From NCBI GenBank assembly GCA_046233135.1, contig JBJXHN010000003.1, positions 682,001 to 746,000 of the forward strand: DNA of 64,000 nt, read 5' to 3'. The position numbers and the translations under genes are program-made. This document shows positions 9,101 through 18,700 of the stretch, piece after piece (positions within the stretch are counted from its first letter, which is position 1; each line of letters opens with the position of its first letter). The notes beneath the pieces are model-generated. The model was given only the letters and a program-made list of their open reading frames with translations, was not told the DNA's origin and did not search any database. This DNA is from JBJXHN01 sp046233135. GTDB lineage: Bacteria; Pseudomonadota; Alphaproteobacteria; Rhodospirillales; Rhodospirillaceae.

Positions 9101-12100
9101 AAGCGGTGATGCCGCTGGATCGCCTGCCGCTGAACGCCAATGGCAAGGTGGATGGGGCCGCCCTGCCGCCCCCCTATTTCAGCGACGCCGCCGAAACCGC
9201 CGAAGCCGATCCGCAGGCCGATGATCGCGCGCTCACCCCCCTGGAAACCACGATCGCCGAGATCTGGTCCCGCGTGCTGGGCCGCCCGGTCACCCGGCCG
9301 GATACGGACTTCTTCCTCAGCGGCGGCAGTTCGCTTCAGGCCATCCTGGCCGCCGCACGCCTGGGGGAGACCCTGGGGCGGACCCTGCCCGTGGCCTGGC
9401 TGTTCGACACCCCGCGTCTGTCCGCCTTCGCCGGGGTCCTGGCCGCCGAACAGGCCGAGGGTACGGTGCTGCCCCCCCTGACCGCCGCCGATCGCCATGG
9501 CGAGGGTCCGATACCGGTGACCCATAATCAGGCCTGGCTGTGGGAGGAATACCGCCGGCAGCCCAGCGGCATCGCCTATAACATGCCCGCCGTCTATCAC
9601 CTGACCGGTCCGCTGGACACCAGCGCCCTGGCCCGCGCCGTCGACCTTCTGGCCGCGCGGCACGCGGCCCTGCGCACCCGGCTGGTCTCCGGCGAGACCG
9701 GGCTGGTCCAGCAAGTGGACCCGCCCCCCCGGGGGATCATGGTGGTCCATGACCTGCGGGATTCCCTGCGACCCGACGAGGCCCTGCGCCGGCTGATCGA
9801 GACGGAAAGCCGCCGCCCCTTCGCCCTGGACAAGATCCACCCGTTCCGCGCCACCCTGGCCGTGCTGGGAGAAGACACCCACGGTCTGATCCTGGTCACC
9901 CACCACATGGCCGCAGACGGCTGGTCCGGCCAACTGCTGGTCGCCGACCTCGGCACCCTCTACACGGCGCTGATCGAGAACCACCCCCTGCCCGCCCCGC
10001 CGGCCTTTCAATGCGCAGACGTCGGCCGCTGGCAGCAACGGGTGCGCGCCCGGCTCGGCGAGCGGCTGAGCGCCTATCAGGCCTCTCTTGCCGGGGCGGA
10101 GGCACCGCGTCTGGCCGGGCTCCGCCGCCCCGCGCCCGCGGCCGACACGGTACCGGTGGGCGCGGGAGGGCCGGTGGGGGTCCGGCCGGTGCCCCTGGCC
10201 CCGGACGTCCTTGGCCGCCTGCGATCCCTGGCGGAAGCGCGGGGCACCTCGGAATTCGTGCTGCTGCTCAGCGCCTGGTCCGCCCTGCTGGCCCGGTTCG
10301 GCGATACCGAACGCCCGCTGATCGCCACACCCTTCGCCGGGCGGGACGTACCGGGACTGCAAACCGTCGTGGGCTTTCTCGCCAACGCCGTCTTCCTGAA
10401 CATCGACCTGCGCGATGACCCCACCTTCGATCAGGTGGTGGACAGCGCCCGCGCCGCCACGGTCGAAGGCATGCGCTATCAGGATGTGCCTGCGGCCTGG
10501 ATCCAGGCCGCAGGCACCGGCACCCAGTCTCCCCTCCGGGAACCGGGACCGCTGCCCACCCCCGTTCAGGCAATGATCATCGTCGAGGATATCCAGGCCT
10601 GGAACCTGCACCTGCCCGGCATCGGCAGCCGCCAGGTGTTTTCCCAGGAGTCCCTGGAAACCCGGGTGGATCTGGCGCTGATCGTCTCCACCACCGCCGA
10701 GGGCGCTCGCATACGCCTGGAATACGGCTCCAACCGCCTTCCGCCGGCGGTGGCCGAACGCCTTGCCGACGGTCTGGCGGCCCTGATCACTGCCGCCGTC
10801 GGCGACCCGTCCACTCCCCTGACCCACCTGCCTCTCTCCACTGCCGTCACCCCGGACGCGGCAGAACAGGACACGTCCCTGCCGCCGCCCGCCCCGGCCG
10901 CCGAAACCCTGGAAGGCCTGCTGCACCTGTGGGCGGAGGACACCCCCGACGCCCCAGCCGTCACCGACGGTCGGGTGACACTGAGCTTCGCCGAGTTGCG
11001 GACACGGGCGCTGGGCGTGGCCGGCCGGCTGCAAGCACTGGGAGTGCACGAAGGCGACCGGGTGGGGCTGGTGGCCGCCGCCTCGCCCTGGCAAAGCGCG
11101 GCGATTCTGGGGATCCTCGGCGCGGGAGCCACGGTGGTGCCGGTGGATCCGGCCTATCCCCGCTCGCGCATCGCCGACACGCTGTCCGATGCCACGGTCA
11201 CCGCCGTGCTGACCGACCGCCCCCTGGACTACCCCTGCGCCCAGGCCCGCATCGACCTGGGCAACCCGTCGGGCGTGGGTGCGCCGCCCATGCTGCTGGA
11301 CGACACCCCGGCTCCGGCGGCGGTGATCTATACCTCCGGCACCACCGGCAAGCCCAAGGGCGTGCAGGTGTCCCAGGCGGCCCTGTGCCGCATCGGGGCG
11401 GCCCTGGCCGATGCCTACGACCTGCGCGAAGGCGACCGGGTGTTGCAGGTGGTCTCTCCGGCATTCGACGTTGCCCTGTCCGATCTGGCGATGAGCCTGT
11501 CCGCCGGTGCGACCCTGGTCACCCCGCCCAGGGAGGCGGTCCTGCCCGGCCGCACCCTGCTGGCCACCTTGGCGACCTACCGTGTCACCCATATGCAGGC
11601 CCCGGCCGCCGTGCTGGCCGCCACGGTCTTTCCCGGATCGGGCAGCGAGAAAAACCCCCTGCCGGCCCTGCGTGTGGTGGCGGTGGGCGGTGAAGTCTGC
11701 CCGGTGGAAACGGCCCGGCGCTGGTCCCGGGACCGCAGACTGTTCATCGCCTATGGACCGACGGAAACCACCGTCACCGCCGCCCTGCTGGCCTATGACG
11801 GAACCGCCGCCGCCACCTCCATCGGCCGCCCCTTCGGCGGCGCCATCCTGACGGTCCGCGATCCCATGGGCCGCCCCCTGCCCACCGGCGTGGCCGGCGA
11901 GCTGTGTATCGGCGGCCCCAACGTCACCCTGGGCTACCTGGGCCGGCCGGACCTGACCTCAGACCGCTTCGTACCCGATCCGGCCCGGGCCGGCGGCGCG
12001 GTTCTGTTCTATCGCACCGGCGACAAGGTCCGGCGGGAAGAAGACGGTACCTTCACCTTCCTCGGCCGGCTGGACCGTCAGGTGAAGCTGCGCGGCTTCC

Positions 12101-12771
12101 GCATCGAGCCGGGCGAGACTGAAGCCGTGCTGGCCGCCCGCCCCGGGGTTTCCCGGGCGCTGGCCGCCGTCCGCGCCGACGCCCTGGGAGAACGGCGCTT
12201 GATGGCCTGGGTCACCGCCGAGCCGGACACCCGCCTGGACACCGCCGCCCTGCGCCAGACCCTGCGGAAAATGCTGCCCGACCACCTGGTGCCCGCCGCC
12301 ATCGGCCTGCTGCCCGCCGTCCCTCTGACCGCCAACAGCAAAATCGACTGGGACGCCCTGCCCCTGCCGGAGGCCCCGGCGACATCTGCGGCCGGACATC
12401 CGCCACGGCAGCTCCCATCAGCGCCTCCGCGGGAACGCCCACGGGACTGTCACGAGATCCAGCGCGCCCTGGCCGGGGTGTGGAGCACCCTGCTGAACCG
12501 CGCCGACATCGGCCCGGACGACAACTTCTTCGACATTGGCGGCCACTCCATCCTGGTGGTGCGCCTTCAGGACGAACTGGTCACCTGCTTCGGCATCGAC
12601 CTGCCCCTGGGCGAACTGTTCGCCACCCCGACGCTGCGCAGCCTGGCCGCCCGCCTGGCCGCACATCAAGAACGCACCCTGCCCGCGGCCGGCTCCCCCG
12701 ATCCTGCCCCCACCCTGGATCCCGCCCCCAACCCCGCTCCCGCTGCGGAAGAAGAAGAGTTCACGCTATGA
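6163..12771 (+). CDS. NRPS, C-A(beta-Ala)-T-C-A-T
   Basis: 2202 residues, two complete modules. C1 (about 47-480) carries HHSILDW at 170. A1 has A3 TSGSTGTPKG near 650 and a specificity code I read as VDWVISLAD plus the A10 lysine, the code I recall for beta-alanine. T1 has its serine at 1057 (SGGSSL). C2 has HHMAADGW at 1247. A2 (TSGTTGKPKG near 1725) has a code near DVSQVVAVT(K) that I cannot assign. T2 has its serine at 2129 (IGGHSI). The acidic tail EEEEFTL fits a partner for the N-terminal docking domain of the next protein. The frame is open from 6016, but ATG 6163 has GAGGGAG (6151-6157) just upstream, and the earlier start would give an atypical leader. The stop overlaps the next start (ATGA). 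Confidence 0.93.
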   Translation: MGTGGIEQDDEALLLQMLMDDGFALGGTGPAEAAAPRPRADRTPAPAAAPQRRFWIQERVEAVPGLNTLGCLIHLPVTPDAAALSLALRALAHRHEALRTRFVECGGDVLETVDPVPDSLPVIPLTHGAEDLAAHQAFVEQPFALDQAPLWRIGRFTGAPAPAPLLFACHHSILDWTGARLLADELAALHDLARTPGHRGLDAEALAALLPAPPLQQADVGAWHRSEARRDRREVDAAHWRHRLADPAPPLTLVAATSARPDGKGPAGRTCRCLPLTLDAEFTAAVRRFAGARTTTPFMVLLSTFATVLGRFALAEDVSIGTAVDNRSAPGTEEVIGCLIDMVALRCDLSGAPTFAALVDRLHTAAVADLSHTELGFADVVALVNPDRRAGALPLFQALFNLLPDAAPAGTAGARLEPLPATLARADIALELRDTGATFTGRLEVRDGLLPPGVAEALAEAIPCLLRAGLARPDRPAEALPLLDPAEAPALLGRLNPPMPPAPTESLGALFVARAEADPGATALIEGAHSLSYAGLHARATALAEALVDRGLRPGKTVAILLDRSIDLAVALLAGLRAGGVVLPLDPGYPAERLAAILADSAASLLIARTTPDWLPPAAKVTVVPPDAPPVPGTALPPVGADDPAYLIYTSGSTGTPKGVVGLHRGAVNRLQRMWEAFPFQPGERSVQKTSTAFVDFVWEFFGPLLAGVPSVIADAATARDPQALTALMHDHGVSRIVLVPSLLRAWLDTVPDLGRRLAALRICISSGEALPADLARRIRDSLPGCTLLNLYGSSEVSADCTWHVVSSADVARVPIGRPIPGNHIVVEDAGGNALPVGAPGDLVVTGHGVAQGYLNNAAATAERFCGAPPPTAAGPHFRTGDLGFWRTDGSLIALGRRDRQVKIQGVRVEPAEIEALLTGRPDVRAAHVLARPGHLAGSTVLVAYVVREDGTSDTQEPAQLAASLRAFLASRLPAALVPEAVMPLDRLPLNANGKVDGAALPPPYFSDAAETAEADPQADDRALTPLETTIAEIWSRVLGRPVTRPDTDFFLSGGSSLQAILAAARLGETLGRTLPVAWLFDTPRLSAFAGVLAAEQAEGTVLPPLTAADRHGEGPIPVTHNQAWLWEEYRRQPSGIAYNMPAVYHLTGPLDTSALARAVDLLAARHAALRTRLVSGETGLVQQVDPPPRGIMVVHDLRDSLRPDEALRRLIETESRRPFALDKIHPFRATLAVLGEDTHGLILVTHHMAADGWSGQLLVADLGTLYTALIENHPLPAPPAFQCADVGRWQQRVRARLGERLSAYQASLAGAEAPRLAGLRRPAPAADTVPVGAGGPVGVRPVPLAPDVLGRLRSLAEARGTSEFVLLLSAWSALLARFGDTERPLIATPFAGRDVPGLQTVVGFLANAVFLNIDLRDDPTFDQVVDSARAATVEGMRYQDVPAAWIQAAGTGTQSPLREPGPLPTPVQAMIIVEDIQAWNLHLPGIGSRQVFSQESLETRVDLALIVSTTAEGARIRLEYGSNRLPPAVAERLADGLAALITAAVGDPSTPLTHLPLSTAVTPDAAEQDTSLPPPAPAAETLEGLLHLWAEDTPDAPAVTDGRVTLSFAELRTRALGVAGRLQALGVHEGDRVGLVAAASPWQSAAILGILGAGATVVPVDPAYPRSRIADTLSDATVTAVLTDRPLDYPCAQARIDLGNPSGVGAPPMLLDDTPAPAAVIYTSGTTGKPKGVQVSQAALCRIGAALADAYDLREGDRVLQVVSPAFDVALSDLAMSLSAGATLVTPPREAVLPGRTLLATLATYRVTHMQAPAAVLAATVFPGSGSEKNPLPALRVVAVGGEVCPVETARRWSRDRRLFIAYGPTETTVTAALLAYDGTAAATSIGRPFGGAILTVRDPMGRPLPTGVAGELCIGGPNVTLGYLGRPDLTSDRFVPDPARAGGAVLFYRTGDKVRREEDGTFTFLGRLDRQVKLRGFRIEPGETEAVLAARPGVSRALAAVRADALGERRLMAWVTAEPDTRLDTAALRQTLRKMLPDHLVPAAIGLLPAVPLTANSKIDWDALPLPEAPATSAAGHPPRQLPSAPPRERPRDCHEIQRALAGVWSTLLNRADIGPDDNFFDIGGHSILVVRLQDELVTCFGIDLPLGELFATPTLRSLAARLAAHQERTLPAAGSPDPAPTLDPAPNPAPAAEEEEFTL

Positions 12772-15700
12772 GGTCCCTGGACGCGCTTTTCGCACAACTG
12801 GCCGCTTTGGGTGTTCGCCTGGAAGCCGACGGCGGAACCCTGAAAGTGCGGGGACCGGCCGGAGCGGTTTCGGCGGACCTGAAAGCCGAACTGGCGGCCC
12901 GCAAGCCGGACCTGCTGGCCGCGCTGACGGCGGCCGACCCGACGACGGCAACGGGGATCGCGGACGATGACCTGCCCGCCGCCCCCGTCGCCCGCCCGGA
13001 TCCCGCCGCACCCGCGCCGTTGACCCACAACCAGCGCCGGCTGTGGTTCCTCGAAAAGCTGGGCGAGACGGGGGCCTCGTTCACCATGAGCGCAGCCTGG
13101 GAGATCTCCGGTCCGCTGGATCCGGACGCGCTGTGCCGGGCGGTGGGAGCCCTGACCCGGCGCCACACCATCCTGCGCAGCGTGATCACCGAACAGGACG
13201 GCGAGCCCCGGCTGATCACCCCCCCCTGGCAGGCTCTGGACATCGCTGTCTCCACGGCTCCCGCCGGCGAGCGGGACGCCCTGGTGGCGGCCGAGACGGC
13301 CACCCCCTTCGACCTGTCCCGCGCCCTGTTCCGTGCCCGCCTGGTGGGGCTGGAAAGCGCCGAAGCCGCCGGGGACCGCTGGCTGCTGCTGATCAGCCTG
13401 CATCACCTGATCTCCGACCGCTGGTCCATGGGACTGCTGTTCCGCGATCTGGCCGCCCTGATGACCGCCGAAGCCACGGGCCTACCCGACGGCCTGCCCG
13501 CCCTGCCCGTGCAATTCGCCGACGTCGCCGCCTGGCAGCGCGCCCGCCAGACCGACGCCGCCCTGGCCGCCGATCTCGTCTATTGGAAAGACCGGCTGGC
13601 CGGCTCCACCGCCGATCTCGCCCTGCCGCTGGACCGCCCCCGGCCGCCGGTGCGCGCCACCCGGGGGGCAGCCCATCGCTTCACCCTGCCCGCCGACGCC
13701 GATCTGGGGCGGCTGGCGGCGCGCCAGGGGGCGACGGCCTTCATGGCCTATCTGGCGGTGTATGGCCTGCTGCTGGCCCGCTGGACCGGCCAGGACGATC
13801 TGGTGGTGGGATGCCCCCTGGGCAGCCGAGACCTGAGCGAAACCCACGACCTGATCGGCTTTTTCGTCAACACCGTCGCCCTGCGCCTGGACCTGACCGA
13901 CGATCCCGCCTTCTCCACCCTGCTGGCCCGCGCCCGGACGGTCAGCCTGGAAGCCTTCGCCCACCAGGACACGCCCTTCGACCGGGTGGTGGACGCCCTG
14001 AAGCCGCAGCGGCACTTGAACCGCAATCCGCTGTTCCAGGCCATGTTCGTGATGCAAACCGCCGAGGTGTCTCCGCTGGCCTGGCCCGGGGTCACCGTCA
14101 CCCCCCTGGAACCCCCGGCGATGGCGCCGGAAGTGGACCTGAACCTGGCCCTAGAACCGCCGGCCGAGGCCGGGGCCGGTGTCACCGGCTATCTGGAGTA
14201 CGACCCCGACCTGTTCGACGCCGCCACCGCCGCGCGCTTCGGCCGCCAGTTCGCCGCCCTGGCCCGCGCGGTGGCCGAAACCCCCGATACGCCCCTGTCC
14301 CGGCTGCCCCTGACCGATCCCGAAGAGGCGGTGGCCAGTTGGAGCGGCCCCACCCGCCCGGCCTTTCTCGCCCCCGCCCGCCTGGATGCCCTGGTGCTGG
14401 AGCGGCTGGAGGCCCGTCCCGACGCCCCGGCCGTGCTGAGCGCCGACGGGCAGACGGTTCCGGCCGGCGCCCTGGCCGCCCGCGCCCGGTCCGTCACCGC
14501 CCGGCTGGCCGCTGCCGGTGTGGCGCCGGGGACGACGGTGGGCGTGACCCTGCCCCGGGGGACCGACCTGATCGCCGCCCTGCTGGGCTGCCTGCATGCG
14601 GAGGCACCCTTCGTGGTGCTGCCGCTGGACGCCCCCCAGGCCCATCGGGACCGGGTGGCCCGCGCCGCCGGTCTGACCGTCGCCCTGACCGGTCAGGCCA
14701 CCGCCGCCGCCCTGCCCGAGGGGGTCACGGCCATTTGCCTTGAGGATCCGGAAACCGACGGCAGGACGGTCAGAGAGTCCTCCAGGGCGCGACTGGACCC
14801 CGGCCGGTCAGGCCACCCCGCCGGAGACGCGTGCGACGCACGCTGCCGTGAGGCGTCACCCTATCCTGCCTATCTGTGCTTCACCTCCGGCACCACCGGC
14901 ACCCCCAAGGGCATCGCCGTTGGCCATGGCGCGCTGGTCAACCACGCCCATGCCGTCGCCGACGCCTTCGCCCTGACCGAGGCCGACCGGGTCCTGCAAT
15001 TCGCCGCCCCCGCCTTCGACGTGGCGCTGGAAGAGATCTTCCCCACCCTGCTGGCCGGCGGCACCGTCGTCATCCCGCCGGTCGAGGCGGTCGATTCCCT
15101 CGACGCCTTCGGGACCCTGCTGGACCGGGCCGGGGTGACGGTGGCCAATCTGCCCGCCCCCTTCTGGCACGCCTGGGTGCGCGAGCTGGAGGACGGCAAC
15201 GGCTCCGTCCCCGCTACCCTGCGCCTGCTGGTCACCGGCAGCGACCGGGTCCATACCGCCGCCGTGGCCGCCTGGGAACGGCGCGCGCCCCATGCGGCCT
15301 GGCTCAGCGGCTATGGCCCCAGCGAGGCCACCATTACCGCCGCCCTGTTCGATCCCCGCCGCGACCGGCTGCCGGCGGGGGCGGACAGCGTGCCCCTGGG
15401 CCAGCCGCTGGCCAATGTCACGCTGCATGTGGCCGATGGCGCCGGCCGGCCGGTGCCCACCGGGGTGATCGGCGAGATCGTGATCGAAGGGGCCGGTGTC
15501 GCCCGGGGCTATGCGGGCGATGCCCCGGCCGAAGCCTTCCGCCCCCGCCGGGACGGCGGGCCGATGGCCTATTGGACCGGCGACCTGGGCCGGCGCCTGC
15601 CCGACGGCACGCTGGCCTTCGCCGGCCGCCGGGATGGCCAGTTGAAGATCCGGGGCGTGCGGGTGGAGCCGGCCGCCGTCGAAGCGGTGCTTGCCGCCCA

Positions 15701-18700
15701 TCCCGCCGCCGGCACCGTCGCCGTCACCGGCTGTGGGGACGGCAGCGGGGGGCTGATGCTGCGCGCCACGGTCACCGGTCCGGCGGACGCGGACACCTTG
15801 CGTCAATGGGCGCGGGAGCGCCTGCCCGCCGCCATGGTGCCCCAGGTGTTCGAAACCATGGCCGCCCTGCCGCTGACGCCGTCGGGCAAGATCGACCGCC
15901 GCGCCCTGGCCGCCCGGCCGCTGCCGGACCTCTCCCCCTCCCCTGCCGCCACACCACCGGCTGCGCCCGCCGACGAACAGGAAGCGCTGATCGCCGACAT
16001 CTTCGCCCGGGTGCTGGAGCGCCCCGATGTGGGGCCGGACAGCAATTTCTTCGCCCTGGGCGGGGATTCCATCCGCAGCCTGCAAATCGTCGCCCGCGCC
16101 CGGCGGGCCGGACTGGCGGTCACGGCGCGGATGATCTTCGAACATCAGACCGTCGCCGCCATCGCCCGCGCGGCCACCCTCCTGGATGACGAGCCGGACG
16201 GCCCCCCGGGCCACGGACCGGTGCCGTCCACGCCGATCCTGCGCTGGTTCCACGAGGCCATCACCACCGACCCCCACCACTTCAATCAGGCCGTGGTGCT
16301 GGCCGTGCCGACCGGGGCCGATCCGGCGGCCATGACCACCGCATTGACGGCCCTGGTCGCCTGCCACGACGCCCTGCGCCTGCGGGTCACCGGCCGCGGG
16401 GCGGAGGCCACCCACACCATTCCGGAGGCGGGGGCCGACACCCCCGTACCGGCCCTGACCGTGCTGCCCACCGCCGGTCTGGATGACGCCGCGCGGGAAG
16501 CCCGCCGGACCGAGGCTTTCGCCGCCGCCCAGGCCGGCCTAGATCCCTGGGCCGGCCGCAATCTCGCCGCCGTGCTGCTGCCCGACGAGGGCCGCATGCT
16601 CCTGACCCTGCATCACCTGTGCATCGACGTTCTGTCCTGGGGCGTGGTGCTGGAAGACCTGGAAGCCGCCTACGAAGCCGCAAGCGCCGGCACCGCCCCG
16701 CGCCTGCGCCGGCGCGGCACCCCCTATCGCCTGTGGGCCGAGCGGCTGAACGCCCTGGCCCGGGACGAAGAGGCGACGGGTGATCTGACCTACTGGCTGA
16801 CCCTGCTGGGGCACCCCGCCGACCGCCTGTTGCCCGAAGCGGGCGAGGCCCCGGGCGTGGACAGCGCCATGGGCTCCGTCCGCGCCCGCCTGCCGCGCGC
16901 GGCCACCACCGACCTGATGCGCACCGCCCCCGCCGCGTTCGGCTGCCGTTCCGACGAAGTGATCCTGGCCGGTCTGCTGAAGAACTTGCGCACCCGGGGC
17001 GGGTCCCGCCTGCGGGTGGATCTGGAGCGCAACGGCCGCGTCTCGCCCTTCGATGACCTGGACCTGTCACGCACCGTGGGATGGTTCACCACCGTCCTCC
17101 CCCTGATGCTCGACGCCGACAGCGACGACCCTGCCACCCTGCTGGAGGGTGTGCGCCGGGCGGTGGCCGACAGCCCGGCCGACGGTCTGGGCCACGGCCT
17201 GCTGCGCCATGTCGCAGATACCGAGGCCTCCGGGGTCCTGGCGGTGCTGCCGGGCGCGGAGATCCTGGTGAACTTCGTCGGTGCGGTCAGCGACGGGACG
17301 GAGACCATGTTCCGCCCGGTGGACATGGACACCGGCCCCACCGTCGCCCCGGGCAGTCCGCGCTGCCATGTGCTGGAACTGAACGCCGGCGTGGTGGGCG
17401 GCCAGCTCCTGCTGGAGTTGAGCTACCCCGGAGATGCCGGCTGCACGGCGGGGGCTCAGGCCCTTCTGGACGATCTGACCGCCGCCCTGACCTCTCTGGG
17501 CACCGCCGCGCGGCGCGCCCGCTCCGGCCTGACCGTCCCCGATGACGTGGTCGAGGTGCTGCCCCTCACCCCCCTCCAGCGAGGGATCCTGCTGCACAGC
17601 CTGCGGGAGCGGGAGACCTATTTCGACCAGCTGCACCTGACCCTGACCGGCCCGCTGGACACCATCGCCCTGCGCGCCGCCTGGGACGGCGTGGCCGCCC
17701 GCCACAAGGCCCTGCGCGCCAGCTTCCATTTCGGCGCGGACGGCCAGCCGGTCCAGTTCATCCACGACACCGCCGCGCCCGCCTGGATCGAAAAGGACTG
17801 GCGCGCCCTGGATCCGGCCGCCCAGGCCGCCGACCTCGCCGCCCTGATGGCCGCCGACCGGGCAGCCGGCTTCGTGCTGGATCACGCGCCGCTGATGCGC
17901 CTGTACCTGATCCGCCTGGCCGAGGACCGCCACGCCCTGATCTGGAGCGCCCACCATCTGCTGCTCGACGGCTGGTCGGTGTCGCTGGTAATGGAAGAGG
18001 TGCTGGCGCTGTATGCCCACAGCCCCGTGCCCGCCCCGGCCGATTTCGCCGCCTATGTGACCTGGGTGGACGAGGCCGATCACAGGGCCGCCCGCGACCA
18101 CTGGGCCGCCACCCTGGCCGGCCTGGACGACCCCACTCTGCTGGCCGGTCCGGGCCTGTCCCCCGACGCTGAGGCAACGCCGGAACCTGCGGACAGCCCT
18201 ATCCATGTGGCCCTGCCCCTGACCCCGGCGGAAGGGGCGGCCATCGAAGGGCTGGCGCGCAGCAGCGGCGTTACGGTGGGCGTGGTGCTGCAAGCGGCCT
18301 GGTCCCTGCTGCTTGGCCGCTACACCGGGCAAACGGACGTGGCTTTCGGACTGACGGTTTCCGGCCGGCCGGCGGACCTGCCGGGGATCGACCGCATGGT
18401 GGGGATGCTGATCAACACCCTGCCGATGCGCGTTTCCCTGACCGCCGGCACGCCGGTCACCGCCTGGCTGCGCGATATCGGCGCCCGGACCCTGACCAGT
18501 AGCAGCTTCACCACCACTCCCCTGCCCGAAGCGCTCGCCGCCGCCGGTCTTTCCGCCGGGACCCTGCCCTTCGACAGCCTCGTCCTCATCCAGAACTATC
18601 CGCGCCCGGCCGGGCTGAGCGCCAACGGGCTGTCCGTCACCCTGACCCTGGTGGACGAGGCGACCAGCTTCCCCGTCACCCTGGTGGCCGAATGGTCCCC

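Noticed and set aside
1851..12400. Very long minus-strand open frames opposite the NRPS genes (for example 1851-4379, 5773-9042, 9043-11592)
   Set aside because: They are Gly/Gln/Arg-rich mirror translations of high-GC coding DNA, without motifs or ribosome sites, and the plus-strand frames have clear domains.
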